Source: Psychromonas aquimarina ATCC BAA-1526 (GTDB taxonomy: Bacteria; Pseudomonadota; Gammaproteobacteria; Enterobacterales; Psychromonadaceae). From it: 64,000 bases of DNA. Below the pieces are notes generated by a model. That model searched no databases. It worked only from the letters and a program-made list of their open reading frames with translations, and was not told the origin of the DNA. The stretch's first letter is position 1. Each line of letters starts with the position of its first letter. A program made the position numbers and the translations under genes. The stretch is from positions 178,234 through 242,233 of the forward strand of contig NZ_KE386792.1 in NCBI RefSeq assembly GCF_000428725.1. The letters are read 5' to 3'. This document shows, piece after piece, positions 24,553 to 34,000 of this stretch.

Positions 24553-24840
24553 GTGCAGCAGAGCCGCCTGCCTGTAGTTAACCGGTCGAATAAACTCATC
24601 GGCATGGTATCGCAGGTTGACTGTCATAAAGCACTGTTAGTGAGTGGTTACCACTGCGATCAGCCGGTAAAAGTCAACGATATGATGGCAAAATCTTACC
24701 CGATACTTAATCCGCAGGACAGACTTGCAGAAGCGGCGATTAAAACTCAGGAAGAAAGCGCAGATATTTTTGCAGTGCTGGAAGAAAGCAGGCTGGTGGG
24801 AATAGTAAAGCACGTGGATTTATTAACCCTGTTAAATTAA
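24553..24840 (+). pseudogene. CBS-domain protein gene lacking its 5' end
   Basis: The 95-residue open frame (GTG at 24553) matches the C-terminal three quarters of small two-CBS-domain proteins: SRLPVVNRSNKLIGMVSQVD, then CHKALLVSGYHCDQP, and the second CBS ending ESRLVGIVKHVDLLTLL. The first ~40 residues (the opening helix and strand of CBS1) are missing. An AGGAGA site is followed by ATG at 24549, but that frame stops after ten codons, four bases out of phase. The gene thus looks truncated and disconnected from its original start. A short protein from GTG could still be made. Confidence 0.65.
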
Positions 24841-24993
24841 AACCTCTCTTTATATTCGCCGGCTTAACGATAGTCCTAGTTTCAAAGAACCACCTTGGAA
24901 GTGAGTGCCAACTAGCCATGCGGTTTCATAGTGTTTCAACAGACCCATTTTTCTTTGTTTCACTCTATAAACAGGAAATAATATGCCAGGGAG

Positions 24994-25026
24994 AACTCAA
25001 TCACCAGACCTGGCGATTGAGTTTTT
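24994..25026 (+). terminator. Rho-independent terminator after the CBS remnant
   Basis: AACTCAATC (24994-25002) pairs with GATTGAGTT (25015-25023), with an inner CCAG/CTGG pairing and a following T-run. It is oriented on the plus strand and would end transcription coming from the CBS remnant. Confidence 0.7.
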
Positions 25027-25039
25027 ACAGACAGGCGGC

Positions 25040-25561
25040 TTATATGGCCCGTAATACACTCTTATATAATGCGCCGGCCATACTTTTAGGTGATGAATTA
25101 TCACCTAAGGGCAAATTTATATACACGGCTTTCTTACCGTAAAGTTCTCTATAAGCTTTTTCTTTAAATGCTAACGGCTGTTTAATATAAACACTCAAAT
25201 TATCTTTAATGCTCTTGGCAAAGTCTCTGTTTTCATCACCTTTATAATAAACACCTTCACTTCCCGGCTCTGCATGCAGGTTAATCAACATACAATCAGG
25301 AGCATTACTGACAATATCAACCCGCTCATCCAGGCTTATGTAATCATCAGCGCTTCTAACGTTATTAACCTCTATTCCCTGAGCTTCTAACAGTGGTTCA
25401 AGCTGCTTTGCGACCTCTAAAACAAACTGACTTTCCAAAATACTGTCACGCATAAAGCCGCCGTCTCTGCCTCCATGCCCGGCATTGAGGTTAAGACACA
25501 GCTCTTCTGACACAGCATTTAAAGAAAAAAAAGCGCATGCTATAACAATATACTTATTCAT
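25040..25561 (-). CDS. N-acetylmuramoyl-L-alanine amidase-like protein (Amidase_3)
   Basis: A 173-residue exported protein with the amidase_3 fold, which cuts the bond between muramic acid and L-alanine in peptidoglycan. A short signal peptide ends near AVSEE (residue ~18). Zinc ligands are seen: His in LNLNAGHGGRDGG (residue ~29), Glu in ESQFVLEV (residue ~44) and His in MLINLHAEPGS (residue ~95). The family version of the first motif usually has Asp-Ala-Gly-His. The length fits a bare catalytic domain with no cell-wall-binding module. The C-terminal catalytic Glu is not obvious, so activity is uncertain. Confidence 0.75.
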   Translation of the reverse strand: MNKYIVIACAFFSLNAVSEELCLNLNAGHGGRDGGFMRDSILESQFVLEVAKQLEPLLEAQGIEVNNVRSADDYISLDERVDIVSNAPDCMLINLHAEPGSEGVYYKGDENRDFAKSIKDNLSVYIKQPLAFKEKAYRELYGKKAVYINLPLGDNSSPKSMAGALYKSVLRAI

Positions 25562-25648
25562 TTATATTCCTCTGCATAAAGATTACTACTGCCTCTGCAT
25601 GAGCTGAAACAGTCGTTATTAAAATTGATAAAGCTTTGTAAGCAGCAG

Positions 25649-26845
25649 CTAACCAGCAATGCGTCTCCACAGCTCTTCAACAGGTCCCATTTTTCTTCGC
25701 TTTAACCACTCGATAGACAGGAAAAGCTGCACGGCAATAATCACCAAACTAAGCATATAGACCTGAAAGAGAGGCACTTCAGCAAACAAACCAAATCCCT
25801 GAAAGATCACATAACCAATGATCGACTGCAGGATATAATTAGTCAGCGGTACACGGCCTAATGTCTGCAGCCACCTGCCGACAAGGGTCTGCTGCAGATA
25901 ATTTCCCGAATATGCAATAAGAGCAATATAGCCTAGAGACATGCCGGTAACAGAAATAACATAAAGAAACTCCTTCACCAGAGTTGCGTTCATTTTACTG
26001 AAACCATAATCATAATAACTGGCACCGGTTTTTATCAGCCCCAGCGGCAGAGCAACAAGCACAGCAAATATCATCAGACGTTTCTGCAGGAGAGATGAGC
26101 GGGTTGATTCAGTAAAAAAACGGATCTGCCCGAAGTAATACCCCATAATAAACATGCCCATAATCCGCAGTAATCTGCCGCTGTTAATATTTCCCTGCAG
26201 TCCTATCAGCATGCGGTCAAAATTGGCATCAAACCATAACCCCTGCTGATAAAGGCTAAGCAATACACTCTTGTTCGATTCCGGTGCAAAAGATAAATTC
26301 AGCGATATAGACCACAGCGCATTAACAATATCCAGCAGCAGCGGTGTCAGCAGCAAAGCCAGCGACAGTTTAAGAAGATGTTCAGGTTCCCAGTTCTTGA
26401 GCAGCAGCAGTACTAACCCTATCAGAGCGTAATAGCGCAGGATATCTCCCCACCAGATAAACACGGCATGAATACAGCCGATAAGAAAAAGAATCAGCTG
26501 CCGTTTGATAAAATAGCGGGAAAATGACGGATAGCGGCTGTTCGCCCTGCTGTACAGAATATAAAAGCCAAGCCCGAATAAAAAAGAGTAGATAAAATAA
26601 AACTTGCCGTGAACCAGCAGGCGGGTGAGAAATAAAACCGCTTCATCGAAGATGCTGGTATTAAGCAGATCCCCTCTTACACTAACCGGGCTGTCTAGGT
26701 AGCCGCTGTACCAGAGGATATTTGCAAACAAAATGCCGATTAATGCAAATCCTCTGAGCATATCAACAGACTGGATCCTCTGCTTTTTTTCTTTTTTTGT
26801 TGTTATATTTATTGATTTAGCATCAAGGTTCACAGCCTGCTGCAT
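25649..26845 (-). CDS. DUF418 family membrane protein (YeiB-like)
   Basis: A 398-residue inner-membrane protein of the DUF418/YeiB family. The N-terminal signature RIQSVDMLRGFALIGILFAN matches the family, and about ten hydrophobic segments follow. The C-terminal DUF418 region has LGRVPLTNYILQSIIGYVIF, then FLSIEWLKRRKMGPVEELWRR. The function is unknown; membership of the acyltransferase-related membrane fold is suggested by the first helix. An AAGGAT ribosome site precedes the ATG. A Fur-like palindrome lies about 250 bases upstream (27094), which could make it iron-regulated. Confidence 0.88.
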   Translation of the reverse strand: MQQAVNLDAKSINITTKKEKKQRIQSVDMLRGFALIGILFANILWYSGYLDSPVSVRGDLLNTSIFDEAVLFLTRLLVHGKFYFIYSFLFGLGFYILYSRANSRYPSFSRYFIKRQLILFLIGCIHAVFIWWGDILRYYALIGLVLLLLKNWEPEHLLKLSLALLLTPLLLDIVNALWSISLNLSFAPESNKSVLLSLYQQGLWFDANFDRMLIGLQGNINSGRLLRIMGMFIMGYYFGQIRFFTESTRSSLLQKRLMIFAVLVALPLGLIKTGASYYDYGFSKMNATLVKEFLYVISVTGMSLGYIALIAYSGNYLQQTLVGRWLQTLGRVPLTNYILQSIIGYVIFQGFGLFAEVPLFQVYMLSLVIIAVQLFLSIEWLKRRKMGPVEELWRRIAG

Positions 26846-27093
26846 TGTTTATCCTTTATATTAGAAAATATTGGTTTGCTGTTGATGGCAGAAAAAAACA
26901 GAGCAAACAGGTAAACCATACTTATTATATCTTTATGATTTTGAAGTTCTGATCCGGCCTCTAACTTTTAGCATTCTGATTTCATTTAAAATATTATTCT
27001 GTCGTTAAAGTCACTACATGTTCAAAATCTAACCCCGTCAATCGGATAAACACTGACATAAAATCAACCTGGCGCCCACATATAAAAGATTAT

Positions 27094-27113
27094 TGATTAT
27101 CATTGATAATCAT
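27094..27113 (-). promoter_or_regulatory. Fur-like palindrome upstream of the DUF418 gene
   Basis: TGATTATCATTGATAATCAT is close to the Fur consensus. It lies in the 399-base gap between the symporter terminator and the DUF418 gene, about 250 bases before the DUF418 start, farther than usual. The rest of the gap shows no gene. Confidence 0.5.
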
Positions 27114-27171
27114 AAAGGTGAAATTCGGGGAACATGCTTTCTCCTTTACCTATCAAACAGCTTTTCTGAGC

Positions 27172-27216
27172 AAATAAAAAAGCCTGTGCACTGAATAGAA
27201 TCAGCGGCACAGGCTT
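27172..27216 (-). terminator. Rho-independent terminator of the AGCS symporter gene
   Basis: On the minus strand AAGCCTGTGC (27216-27207) pairs with GCACAGGCTT (27189-27180), followed by a T-rich run. It lies about 30 bases beyond the symporter stop. Confidence 0.85.
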
Positions 27217-27244
27217 GTTTTTTTAGTCTATGATTTTGTAAAGC

Positions 27245-28627
27245 TTAGCTTTGCGCCTGCAGCTCACCATCATCACTTATATCTACGTTTTTATCTGTAT
27301 CAAAGAACAGTTTAGTTTCTGCAATAACAACATGACGTAACGCAATTAAACCGATCAGGTTAGGAACTGCCATTAAACCGTTAACGATATCGGCAATAAT
27401 CCAGATCATATCCAGATGCAGGAATGCACCCGATGCCACTAAAGCTACAAAAATCACTTTATAAGTCAGTATGCCTTTGGTGCCGAACAGATAAACAACA
27501 CAGCGTTCACCATAATAGTTCCAGCCCAAAATGGTGGTAAAGGCAAAGAATATCAAACCGATAGAAACCAGTAACGGACCAACTGTCTGCGAATCCAGAC
27601 CAACGGCAAATGCATGCGTAGTCATCTGCGCACCCGCTAAATCTGTCTGCCATGCACCGGTTAAGATAAGTGCCAGCCCGGTCATGGTACAAATAATAAT
27701 GGTGTCAAAGAAGGTGCCCGTCATAGAGATAAGGCCCTGCTTTACGCAGGAATCTGTTTTAGCCGCGGCGGCCGCCATCGGCGCACTACCTAAGCCCGAT
27801 TCATTTGAAAACACCCCTCGCGCCACACCCGACTGAATGGCCAGCATAATACCGGCACCTAAGAAACCGCCTGTCGCGGCTGTTGATGTGAAAGCTGAAG
27901 CAACCACAAGCTGCAGGGCATCAAGCAGATGCTCGGCATTAGTAATAAGTACACTTAAACAGGCCAGGATATAAAACAGCGCCATAGTCGGCACGACTTT
28001 TCCGGCTACTTTAGCAATGGATTTGATCCCGCCCAGGGTAACAACGGCAACTAATATCGTCAGCACTGCTGCAGAGATTTCCCGTGATACACCAAAAGAA
28101 ATTTCAGATGCGTCGAGAATGGCATTTACCTGCGGAAACGTACCAATACCAAAACAGGCTACGCCCAGCGCAAATACCGCAAACATAACCGCCAGCGCTT
28201 TCGAGCCTACGCCGTACTGCAGGTAATACATAGGTCCGCCGACCATCTGGCCGTTCGAGTCTACTTTGCGGTATTTAACTGCAAGCAGACACTCTGCATA
28301 CTTTGTTGCCATACCGAATACAGCAGCCAGCCACATCCAGAATAGTGCGCCGGGACCGCCTAGTTTTATAGCAGTCGCAACACCGACAATATTACCCGTT
28401 CCGATTGTCGCCGAAAGCGCGGTACATAGTGCGGCAAAGCTGGATATATCACCGCTGCCGGATTTATCTTTACTGAAAACCATCTTAAGTGCTGTAGGCA
28501 GGTGACGGAACTGCAGTAAACCTAAGCGGAAAGTGTAATAAACACCTGTTCCGACCAGCAGAATAAGCAGCGGCGGTCCCCAGATAAAACTGTCGACGGT
28601 TTGTAATAAAGATTGAAGATTGTTCAT
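27245..28627 (-). CDS. Sodium:alanine/glycine symporter (AGCS family)
   Basis: A 460-residue inner-membrane symporter that brings in alanine or glycine with sodium. The length and the many hydrophobic helices fit the AGCS family. Typical segments are seen: FAALCTALSATIGTGNIVGV near residue 65, GGPGALFWMWLAAVFGMATK near 88, and a conserved block near 270-285 (GVARGVFSNESGLGSAPMAA). The long leader on the minus strand contains a tandem glycine riboswitch, so glycine is the likely signal and substrate. Vibrio cholerae VC1422 has the same gene-riboswitch arrangement. An AAGGGGAAATC ribosome site precedes the ATG. Confidence 0.93.
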   Translation of the reverse strand: MNNLQSLLQTVDSFIWGPPLLILLVGTGVYYTFRLGLLQFRHLPTALKMVFSKDKSGSGDISSFAALCTALSATIGTGNIVGVATAIKLGGPGALFWMWLAAVFGMATKYAECLLAVKYRKVDSNGQMVGGPMYYLQYGVGSKALAVMFAVFALGVACFGIGTFPQVNAILDASEISFGVSREISAAVLTILVAVVTLGGIKSIAKVAGKVVPTMALFYILACLSVLITNAEHLLDALQLVVASAFTSTAATGGFLGAGIMLAIQSGVARGVFSNESGLGSAPMAAAAAKTDSCVKQGLISMTGTFFDTIIICTMTGLALILTGAWQTDLAGAQMTTHAFAVGLDSQTVGPLLVSIGLIFFAFTTILGWNYYGERCVVYLFGTKGILTYKVIFVALVASGAFLHLDMIWIIADIVNGLMAVPNLIGLIALRHVVIAETKLFFDTDKNVDISDDGELQAQS

Positions 28628-28748
28628 GATTTCCCCTTAATAAAAAGTAAATTTAAGGAGAAGAGGGAAAGGGCAATAGATCCATAGAAAAATTCTATAG
28701 ACTATAGCTAAGCATTTCATTGTGCATTAGTTTGTGTAGCTTTCCACT

Positions 28749-29169
28749 CCTCTGTCCTTTTGCCTGAGAGTTTCACCCTAAACATTTAGGGCTTGCTCCT
28801 TCGGCGGCCGAATAAATACCAAATCCAATAATTTTCTATTCATTTATGCTGGTTAAAATGAATGCTGGCTTCGTTGTTGATTTTGTAATTAGAATAACTA
28901 GTTACTGCAATCAACGCCTTGCTTTCATCCATTTTTCCTACGCCTAAATAGATCACCTAATTAATGGAATTGGTATACCGGCTCTCTCCAGAGGTTCCTC
29001 CAACTACAGTCCTCGCTTCGCTCATCTAAACATTTCTGTTTAGCGCTATTCAAAATGAATAGAAAGCACCTGAAAGATTTAACTATGTAACTACCTGCGC
29101 TGCATAGTCTTGCTTCTTCGGTAAGCTAAAACGCCAACTTAATCAACGTCTTAACTATTCTCCTGTAGT
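28749..29169 (-). ncRNA. Tandem glycine riboswitch, second aptamer split by an insertion
   Basis: Reading the minus strand, aptamer 1 starts with ACTACAG (29169-29163), has ACCGAAGAAGCAAG and ATCTTTCAGG, and closes with CTGTAGT (29009-29003). A linker GGAGGAA leads to aptamer 2: CCTCTGGAGAGAGCCGG (28994-28978), then a ~165-base element, then CGGCCGCCGAAGGAGCAAG, CTCTCAGGCAAAAGGAC and closing CAGAGG (28754-28749). These are the conserved cores of the gcvT/glycine aptamer, with both P1 helices perfectly paired. The leader precedes the AGCS symporter gene, about 120 bases before its ATG. Aptamer 1 also carries ~55 extra bases before GGACTGTAGT. Confidence 0.88.
28815..28979. mobile_element. ~165-bp palindromic MITE inside the riboswitch P3 loop
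   Basis: The ends are inverted: AATACCAAATCCAATAATT (28815-28833) against TATACCAATTCCATTAATT (28979-28961 on the other strand), 16 of 19 identical. The interior is also largely palindromic (for example GTTGATT and AATCAAC). It codes for nothing. It sits exactly between GAGAGAGCCGG and CGGCCGCCGAAGG of the second glycine aptamer. Confidence 0.75.
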
Positions 29170-29532
29170 CTTCATCGGACCTGAGGCGGGTATAATATAA
29201 GAGCGAATACAAATAACAAGTAATTTTATGATTTAATTGAGATGAATTTAGGGGTTTAAGGGGAAATGAACTAAGTTAGCCGCAGCTGAAGCTATAGAGC
29301 AGCGCATCTATAAGCAGATGCGCAAGTGACATTTCCTTAGTAAATACCTGATAATTAGTTGCTGATTCACTGAAAAAACAAACCTTTTATCAGGATTTAA
29401 AATCCTTGACCCCGCAGGCTGCATGCATCGCGATACTAGTGATAAACTGCTTATAAAGATGACATTATAGGAGCGGTAAGTCATACCTGTTTGAAGATGT
29501 TTTCTGCACCAAAACTTCAATAGGGACATTAA
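29170..29532. other. Promoter regions, no gene
   Basis: This stretch of about 360 bases should hold the minus-strand promoter of the riboswitch leader (TATATTATACC near 29190) and the plus-strand promoter of the pilin gene. A 78-codon minus-strand frame at 29308-29544 has no family pattern and overlaps the pilin start. Confidence 0.4.
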
Positions 29533-30045
29533 ATGAGAAAACAAAACAGCGGCTTTACCCTGATCGAACTGGTCATAGTGATCATCATATTAGGCGTTCT
29601 GGCAGCAACTGCACTGCCCAAATTCATCAATTTACAATCCGATGCCTTTAAAAGCCAGCTGGCGGCCGCTTCGGCTTCGATGAAAACGAGTGTTCTGCTT
29701 TTTAATTCAAAGTCTAGAATATCGGGCGGCGGTGATGACCGAGTGGTTTACTCAGGCATAGTAGGTGCCGCCCATCAGCCCTGGGCTGCCAGTTCCAACG
29801 GCACTTCTCCCAGTACTGCTTATACTAATCCGCCGGAAATTTTTAAAGCAGCAGGGATGGATACTGCCGACTGGTCCTACCGTATTTATGTTGCAGGTAC
29901 TTATCAAGTAGCGGCGAGTCCGAAGCAGAAACTCGATAGTGCACAACCCACCTTAGCCCAGGTGACAGCAACAGACTGCTATATCCATTATAAATGGGAA
30001 ACTTCGGGTACGCCCACTATTCAGTTATTCGATGACGGATGCTGA
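29533..30045 (+). CDS. Type IV pilin-like protein (MSHA-type)
   Basis: A 170-residue type IV prepilin. The leader MRKQNSG is followed by the cleavage and methylation site FTLIELVIVIIILGVLAA, with Glu at position +5, and by ALPKFINLQSDA as in MSHA pilins. The C-terminal part has a cysteine pair (TDCYIHYK and DDGC), forming the usual D-loop. No pilus-assembly genes lie nearby, so it is an orphan pilin that would use an assembly system encoded elsewhere. An AGGGAC site precedes the ATG. Confidence 0.88.
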   Translation: MRKQNSGFTLIELVIVIIILGVLAATALPKFINLQSDAFKSQLAAASASMKTSVLLFNSKSRISGGGDDRVVYSGIVGAAHQPWAASSNGTSPSTAYTNPPEIFKAAGMDTADWSYRIYVAGTYQVAASPKQKLDSAQPTLAQVTATDCYIHYKWETSGTPTIQLFDDGC

Positions 30046-30061
30046 TTAGAAGTACATACAT

Positions 30062-31009
30062 TTATCTTTCACAAACCGGCAGCTGCAGAGAATAAGCGGC
30101 GCCGCCCGTGGGAGTCAGATCCACGCTGCGCACAATATCGATACAGTACCCCTGCAGATCAATCTGATAGCCGTACTTTTCTGCATACTGATATAAACCG
30201 TCCCATGCGGCTTCAAAGCCGACATCAGAGGTAACATAAACTTCACAACAAAGGTAGTAACCTTCACGCAGAATATGGCTGGCTTCAGACGCCTGCCTAA
30301 CCTGTTCACCTACAATTAAGTCTATCTCCTGCCACTGGTTTTCCATCTGCGCAGCAGGGGTGATCGTAACCAGTTTAGTGACCTGCTCCCCCAGCTGTTC
30401 ACAGGCCAGCTCCCAGTCAAAATCATTTCTTATCTGCCCTTTTAAACTGCGCCGAGGGTGCCAGATCAGCTCACAGGGCATTTTTTCAGCCAGCTTCTGC
30501 TCCATACTCATCCCCTGGGCAGGATGAGCAAGTTTAGCGATAAGCGCTGAGGTTTGCGCGACTGTTCCTGTGCGGGTAAGTTCCCGTATTGCTTTGCCGG
30601 TAAGATTTAATTCCCGCTTAAGGGCCTTAGCTAATGCCTGTGATGAAGAGTAACCAGCTTCCAAAGCAATCTCGGTGATATTCTTACCCGGCGCATCAAA
30701 GAGCATACTGACCGCTGTCTGCAGTCTCACCCGGTTTAAGTACTGTCCCGGAGTCTCATTAAAAAGCTCGCTGAATTGACGATGAAAATGAAACGGTGAA
30801 ATCGCACTTTGCCTGGCAATCTCCTCCCATGTTAATGACTCGGCAAGTGAGTCATGAATCAAAGTCAGCGCCTTAAGAAAACGTTCCTGCAGATGCACGG
30901 GCAGCGTCTCTAACAGTGCGGCTTCAGGCACCAGTACATAAACACCCTGGTTATTTTCCAGCAGTGATTTTTTACCGCCGTTTTCTTTAAAGTTATTTTT
31001 TTCGAGCAT
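30062..31009 (-). CDS. AraC-family regulator with GyrI-like effector domain
   Basis: A transcription regulator of about 315 residues. The start is uncertain: ATG 31009 is given, while GTG 31051 would add 14 residues; neither has a good ribosome site. The two helix-turn-helix motifs of AraC/XylS lie at about residues 45-140 (LTWEEIARQSAISPFHFHRQF and KNITEIALEAGYSSSQALAKAL). The C-terminal part (about 180-315) resembles the GyrI-like small-molecule-binding domain, ending near YCIDIVRSVDLTPTG. It is the last gene after the MFP-RND efflux pair on the same strand, so it probably controls that pump in response to a toxic compound. Confidence 0.85.
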   Translation of the reverse strand: MLEKNNFKENGGKKSLLENNQGVYVLVPEAALLETLPVHLQERFLKALTLIHDSLAESLTWEEIARQSAISPFHFHRQFSELFNETPGQYLNRVRLQTAVSMLFDAPGKNITEIALEAGYSSSQALAKALKRELNLTGKAIRELTRTGTVAQTSALIAKLAHPAQGMSMEQKLAEKMPCELIWHPRRSLKGQIRNDFDWELACEQLGEQVTKLVTITPAAQMENQWQEIDLIVGEQVRQASEASHILREGYYLCCEVYVTSDVGFEAAWDGLYQYAEKYGYQIDLQGYCIDIVRSVDLTPTGGAAYSLQLPVCER

Positions 31010-31077
31010 AGTACAGTCAATGTAAAGGACAATAACTTTACTATGCTCCACGACGCAGCTAAACGCAATGCCCCCAT

Positions 31078-34000
31078 TCAGACTGCGCTGAGCTTCTCGT
31101 GCTCCTCCCCCTGCTCAAGCGGCAGTTTATCGCGGCAGAACACACCTAATAACAGCGGAATCAGCAGCAGCGTTACGCTGGTTGCAAACAACTCGCCAAA
31201 TACCAGAGAAACAGCGGCCGGCTTGAGGTACTGCGCCTGCTCAGATGAATCGCTAAGCAGCGGCAGCAGACCGCATACTGTGGTAACAGTGGTTAAAAAT
31301 ATCGCCCTTAAGCGGTTTTTACCCGCTTTAATAAGCGCCTCGTTGAGAGGCATCCCCGAACGATGATAGTCGTTAAAGCGGGTGATCAGCACCAGAGAAT
31401 CATTAATTACAATGCCGGTCATCGCCATCATGCCGAACATAGACAAGATGCTGATCGGCATATTCATAACCCCATGGCCGAAAATAGCACCGGCAAAGCC
31501 GAAAGGGATCACCGACATAATAATAAACGGCTGCCAGTAAGACTTCAGCGGTATCGCAAGCAGTGCGTAGATCAGCAGCAGGGTTAAAATCATCGCCGAT
31601 TTGAAACCCGACTGTACCTCGCCGATTTCGTCAAACTCTCCGGCGGCTTTAATACTCACCCCAGGATAAGTCCGCTCTAATTCAACAAAATCATGCGCTA
31701 ACTGCTCTAAGGTCATTTCCGGCGATTGAATATCCCGATCCTGACGCCAGTATAGATTCACAACCTGCTCACGGTTACGTCGATAAAGCTGTTCCGGCTC
31801 CTGCTCATAACTGACTTTAACAACATCGGCCAGTAATATTGATTTTCCGCTGGACAGAATAAACGGCGAATTCAATAACTGCTGCACGCTGGATTTCTTA
31901 TCTCGGCTGTAACGTATAATAACTTTCGTTTCCTGACCTCTCTGCAGCAGCCTGTGTACTTCCCGCTGACCAAAGGCGCCGCCCGCAATCTGGGCAATAC
32001 CGCTTTGAGTAAGACCCAGCTGAGTACCGAACTCATTCAGTTTTAGACGAATCTGGAGCATGCCTCCCTGACCGTCATGGTACACATCATTCACTCCGGC
32101 AACTGCCTCAATGCGTGCTGTTAATGACTGTGCAGCTAATATCGCCAGTTTACGGTCATCACTGGAAAGCGTTATCGATAAACCGCCGCCAAGTTCCTCT
32201 CCGGCAGAAAAACGTGCCGAATACACACCTTCAATATCACCGCTTAAAACCTTCCATTTATTCAGCAGTAAATTATTCGGCAGCTTAGTCAAGGCTTCAG
32301 AGGTAAGCTCGGCAGTCGCTTCAATTTCCCCCTCTCCGTCGGACCAGACCAGTAAATTGCTGATTGGATTTTCATCCAGCTGATGATCAAGCTTTAAATC
32401 GCTATCCAGGCTTAAAGCGGCTTTTTCAAGCTGAGCAGCTGCTTTAGCCTGTAAAGCCGGCGGCGCGCCGTCCTGCAGGTTTACTTTCGCGGTAATATAA
32501 CGCCCGGGAATATCAGGAAATACAGCACTGCGGATAACCCCTTTGGACCACAGACCGTATGCCAGCACCACCAGCGCAAAAAAAGTGATAAATGAGGCGC
32601 CTTTATTGCGTAAAACCTGCCTTAACAGCGGTTCGTAAACTGATAAATTGAACCAGGTTAAGCCCGCTTGTGCTTTAGCCTGCACTTTTTCTATGCGGCC
32701 GGCTTTAGTGCTTTTAGGTTTTACAGCCGCCAGATGGGCCGGCAGAATGAACTTACTTTCAATCAGCGAAAATAACAGCGCGAAGATCACCACCGCAGAA
32801 AAGCCTGCCAGCAGTTTAGCCAGTTCATTATCAATCCATAACATCGGAGAAAATGCGGCAATGGTAGTCAGTACGCCGAATACAGTAGCAACACTGACCG
32901 ACTTAACCCCATACCAGGCGGCATCAGCCGGCTTTTTATAACGGCTGCGCGCAGAGTGAATACTCTCTCCCACTACCACAGCATCATCAACCAGGATCCC
33001 CAGCACTAAAATAAAACCGAATAAAGTAATATCATTAAGGCTGTAATTCATCACCCCCATGGCGGCAAAGGTGCCGCACAGTGCAACAGGTATTCCTACT
33101 GCGACCCAGAATGCCAGCTTTAAATCTAAAAACAGCCCAAGCAGGACCAGAATAATCAGCAGCCCCTGCCAGGCATTGTCACCTAAGCGGTTGAGCTGAT
33201 CTTTAATATAGGGCGCCATATCAGCCATAACAGAAAGTGAAATATCATCGGGCAGACGTGCCCTTTCTTTTTCCAACACCTCTTGTACGGCTCTGCTGAC
33301 ATCAAGCAGATTATCCTGTTTACTGGTTGATACCAGCAGCGCAATCGCCGTTTGGCCATTGTTGCGTACAATAGAGTCAGAAGCTTCGTATTGTCTTGAA
33401 ATCGACGCGACATCACTTAATTTAATACTGCCGGAGGGCGAGGCAATTACTTCAATCTGTCCTAAACGCTGCAGGTTATCAGCATAACCGTCACCACGCA
33501 GTATCATTCGCCCGCGCTGGCTTTTAATCTCACCGGAACGCGTCTGCAGCGACATCTGTTCAATACGCGCCGCCAGCTCTGCTAAACTCAAACCATAATT
33601 ACGCAGCTGCGCCTGATCCGGCTCTATCACCAGCAGCGGCGCATTCGCCCCCCAGTTTGCCACACTGGAGATCTCAGGGTGCTTTTTCAGCGCTAATTCA
33701 ACCTGACGCGCAACGGGCTGCAGCTCACTGTCCAGCCTGTCCCCGGAAACAATTACAAAAGCCGCCAGATTGGAGAATTCATCTCTGTACACCTGCGGTC
33801 TTTCCGCCTGTTCAGGAAAAGCATCAATGCTGTTAATCCGGTTACGTACATCTTCAATCAGCCTGTTAAGATCTCTTTTAGAGGTTTTGCGCACTCTGAC
33901 CGTCGCCATGCCCTCAGTCGATTCACTGGTAACCTGCTTGATACCGCTAAGACCGCTTATCGCTTCTTCGATACGCTGGGTAATACTGTCATCTATCTGC

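Noticed and set aside
24918-25142. 74-codon plus-strand open frame
   Set aside because: It crosses the terminator hairpin and the end of the amidase gene on the other strand; no family pattern.
29308-29544. 78-codon minus-strand open frame
   Set aside because: No ribosome site or family pattern; it overlaps the pilin start.
31043-31366. 107-codon plus-strand frame, and similar frames inside the RND, symporter and MATE genes
   Set aside because: These are antisense shadows of well-supported membrane-protein genes.
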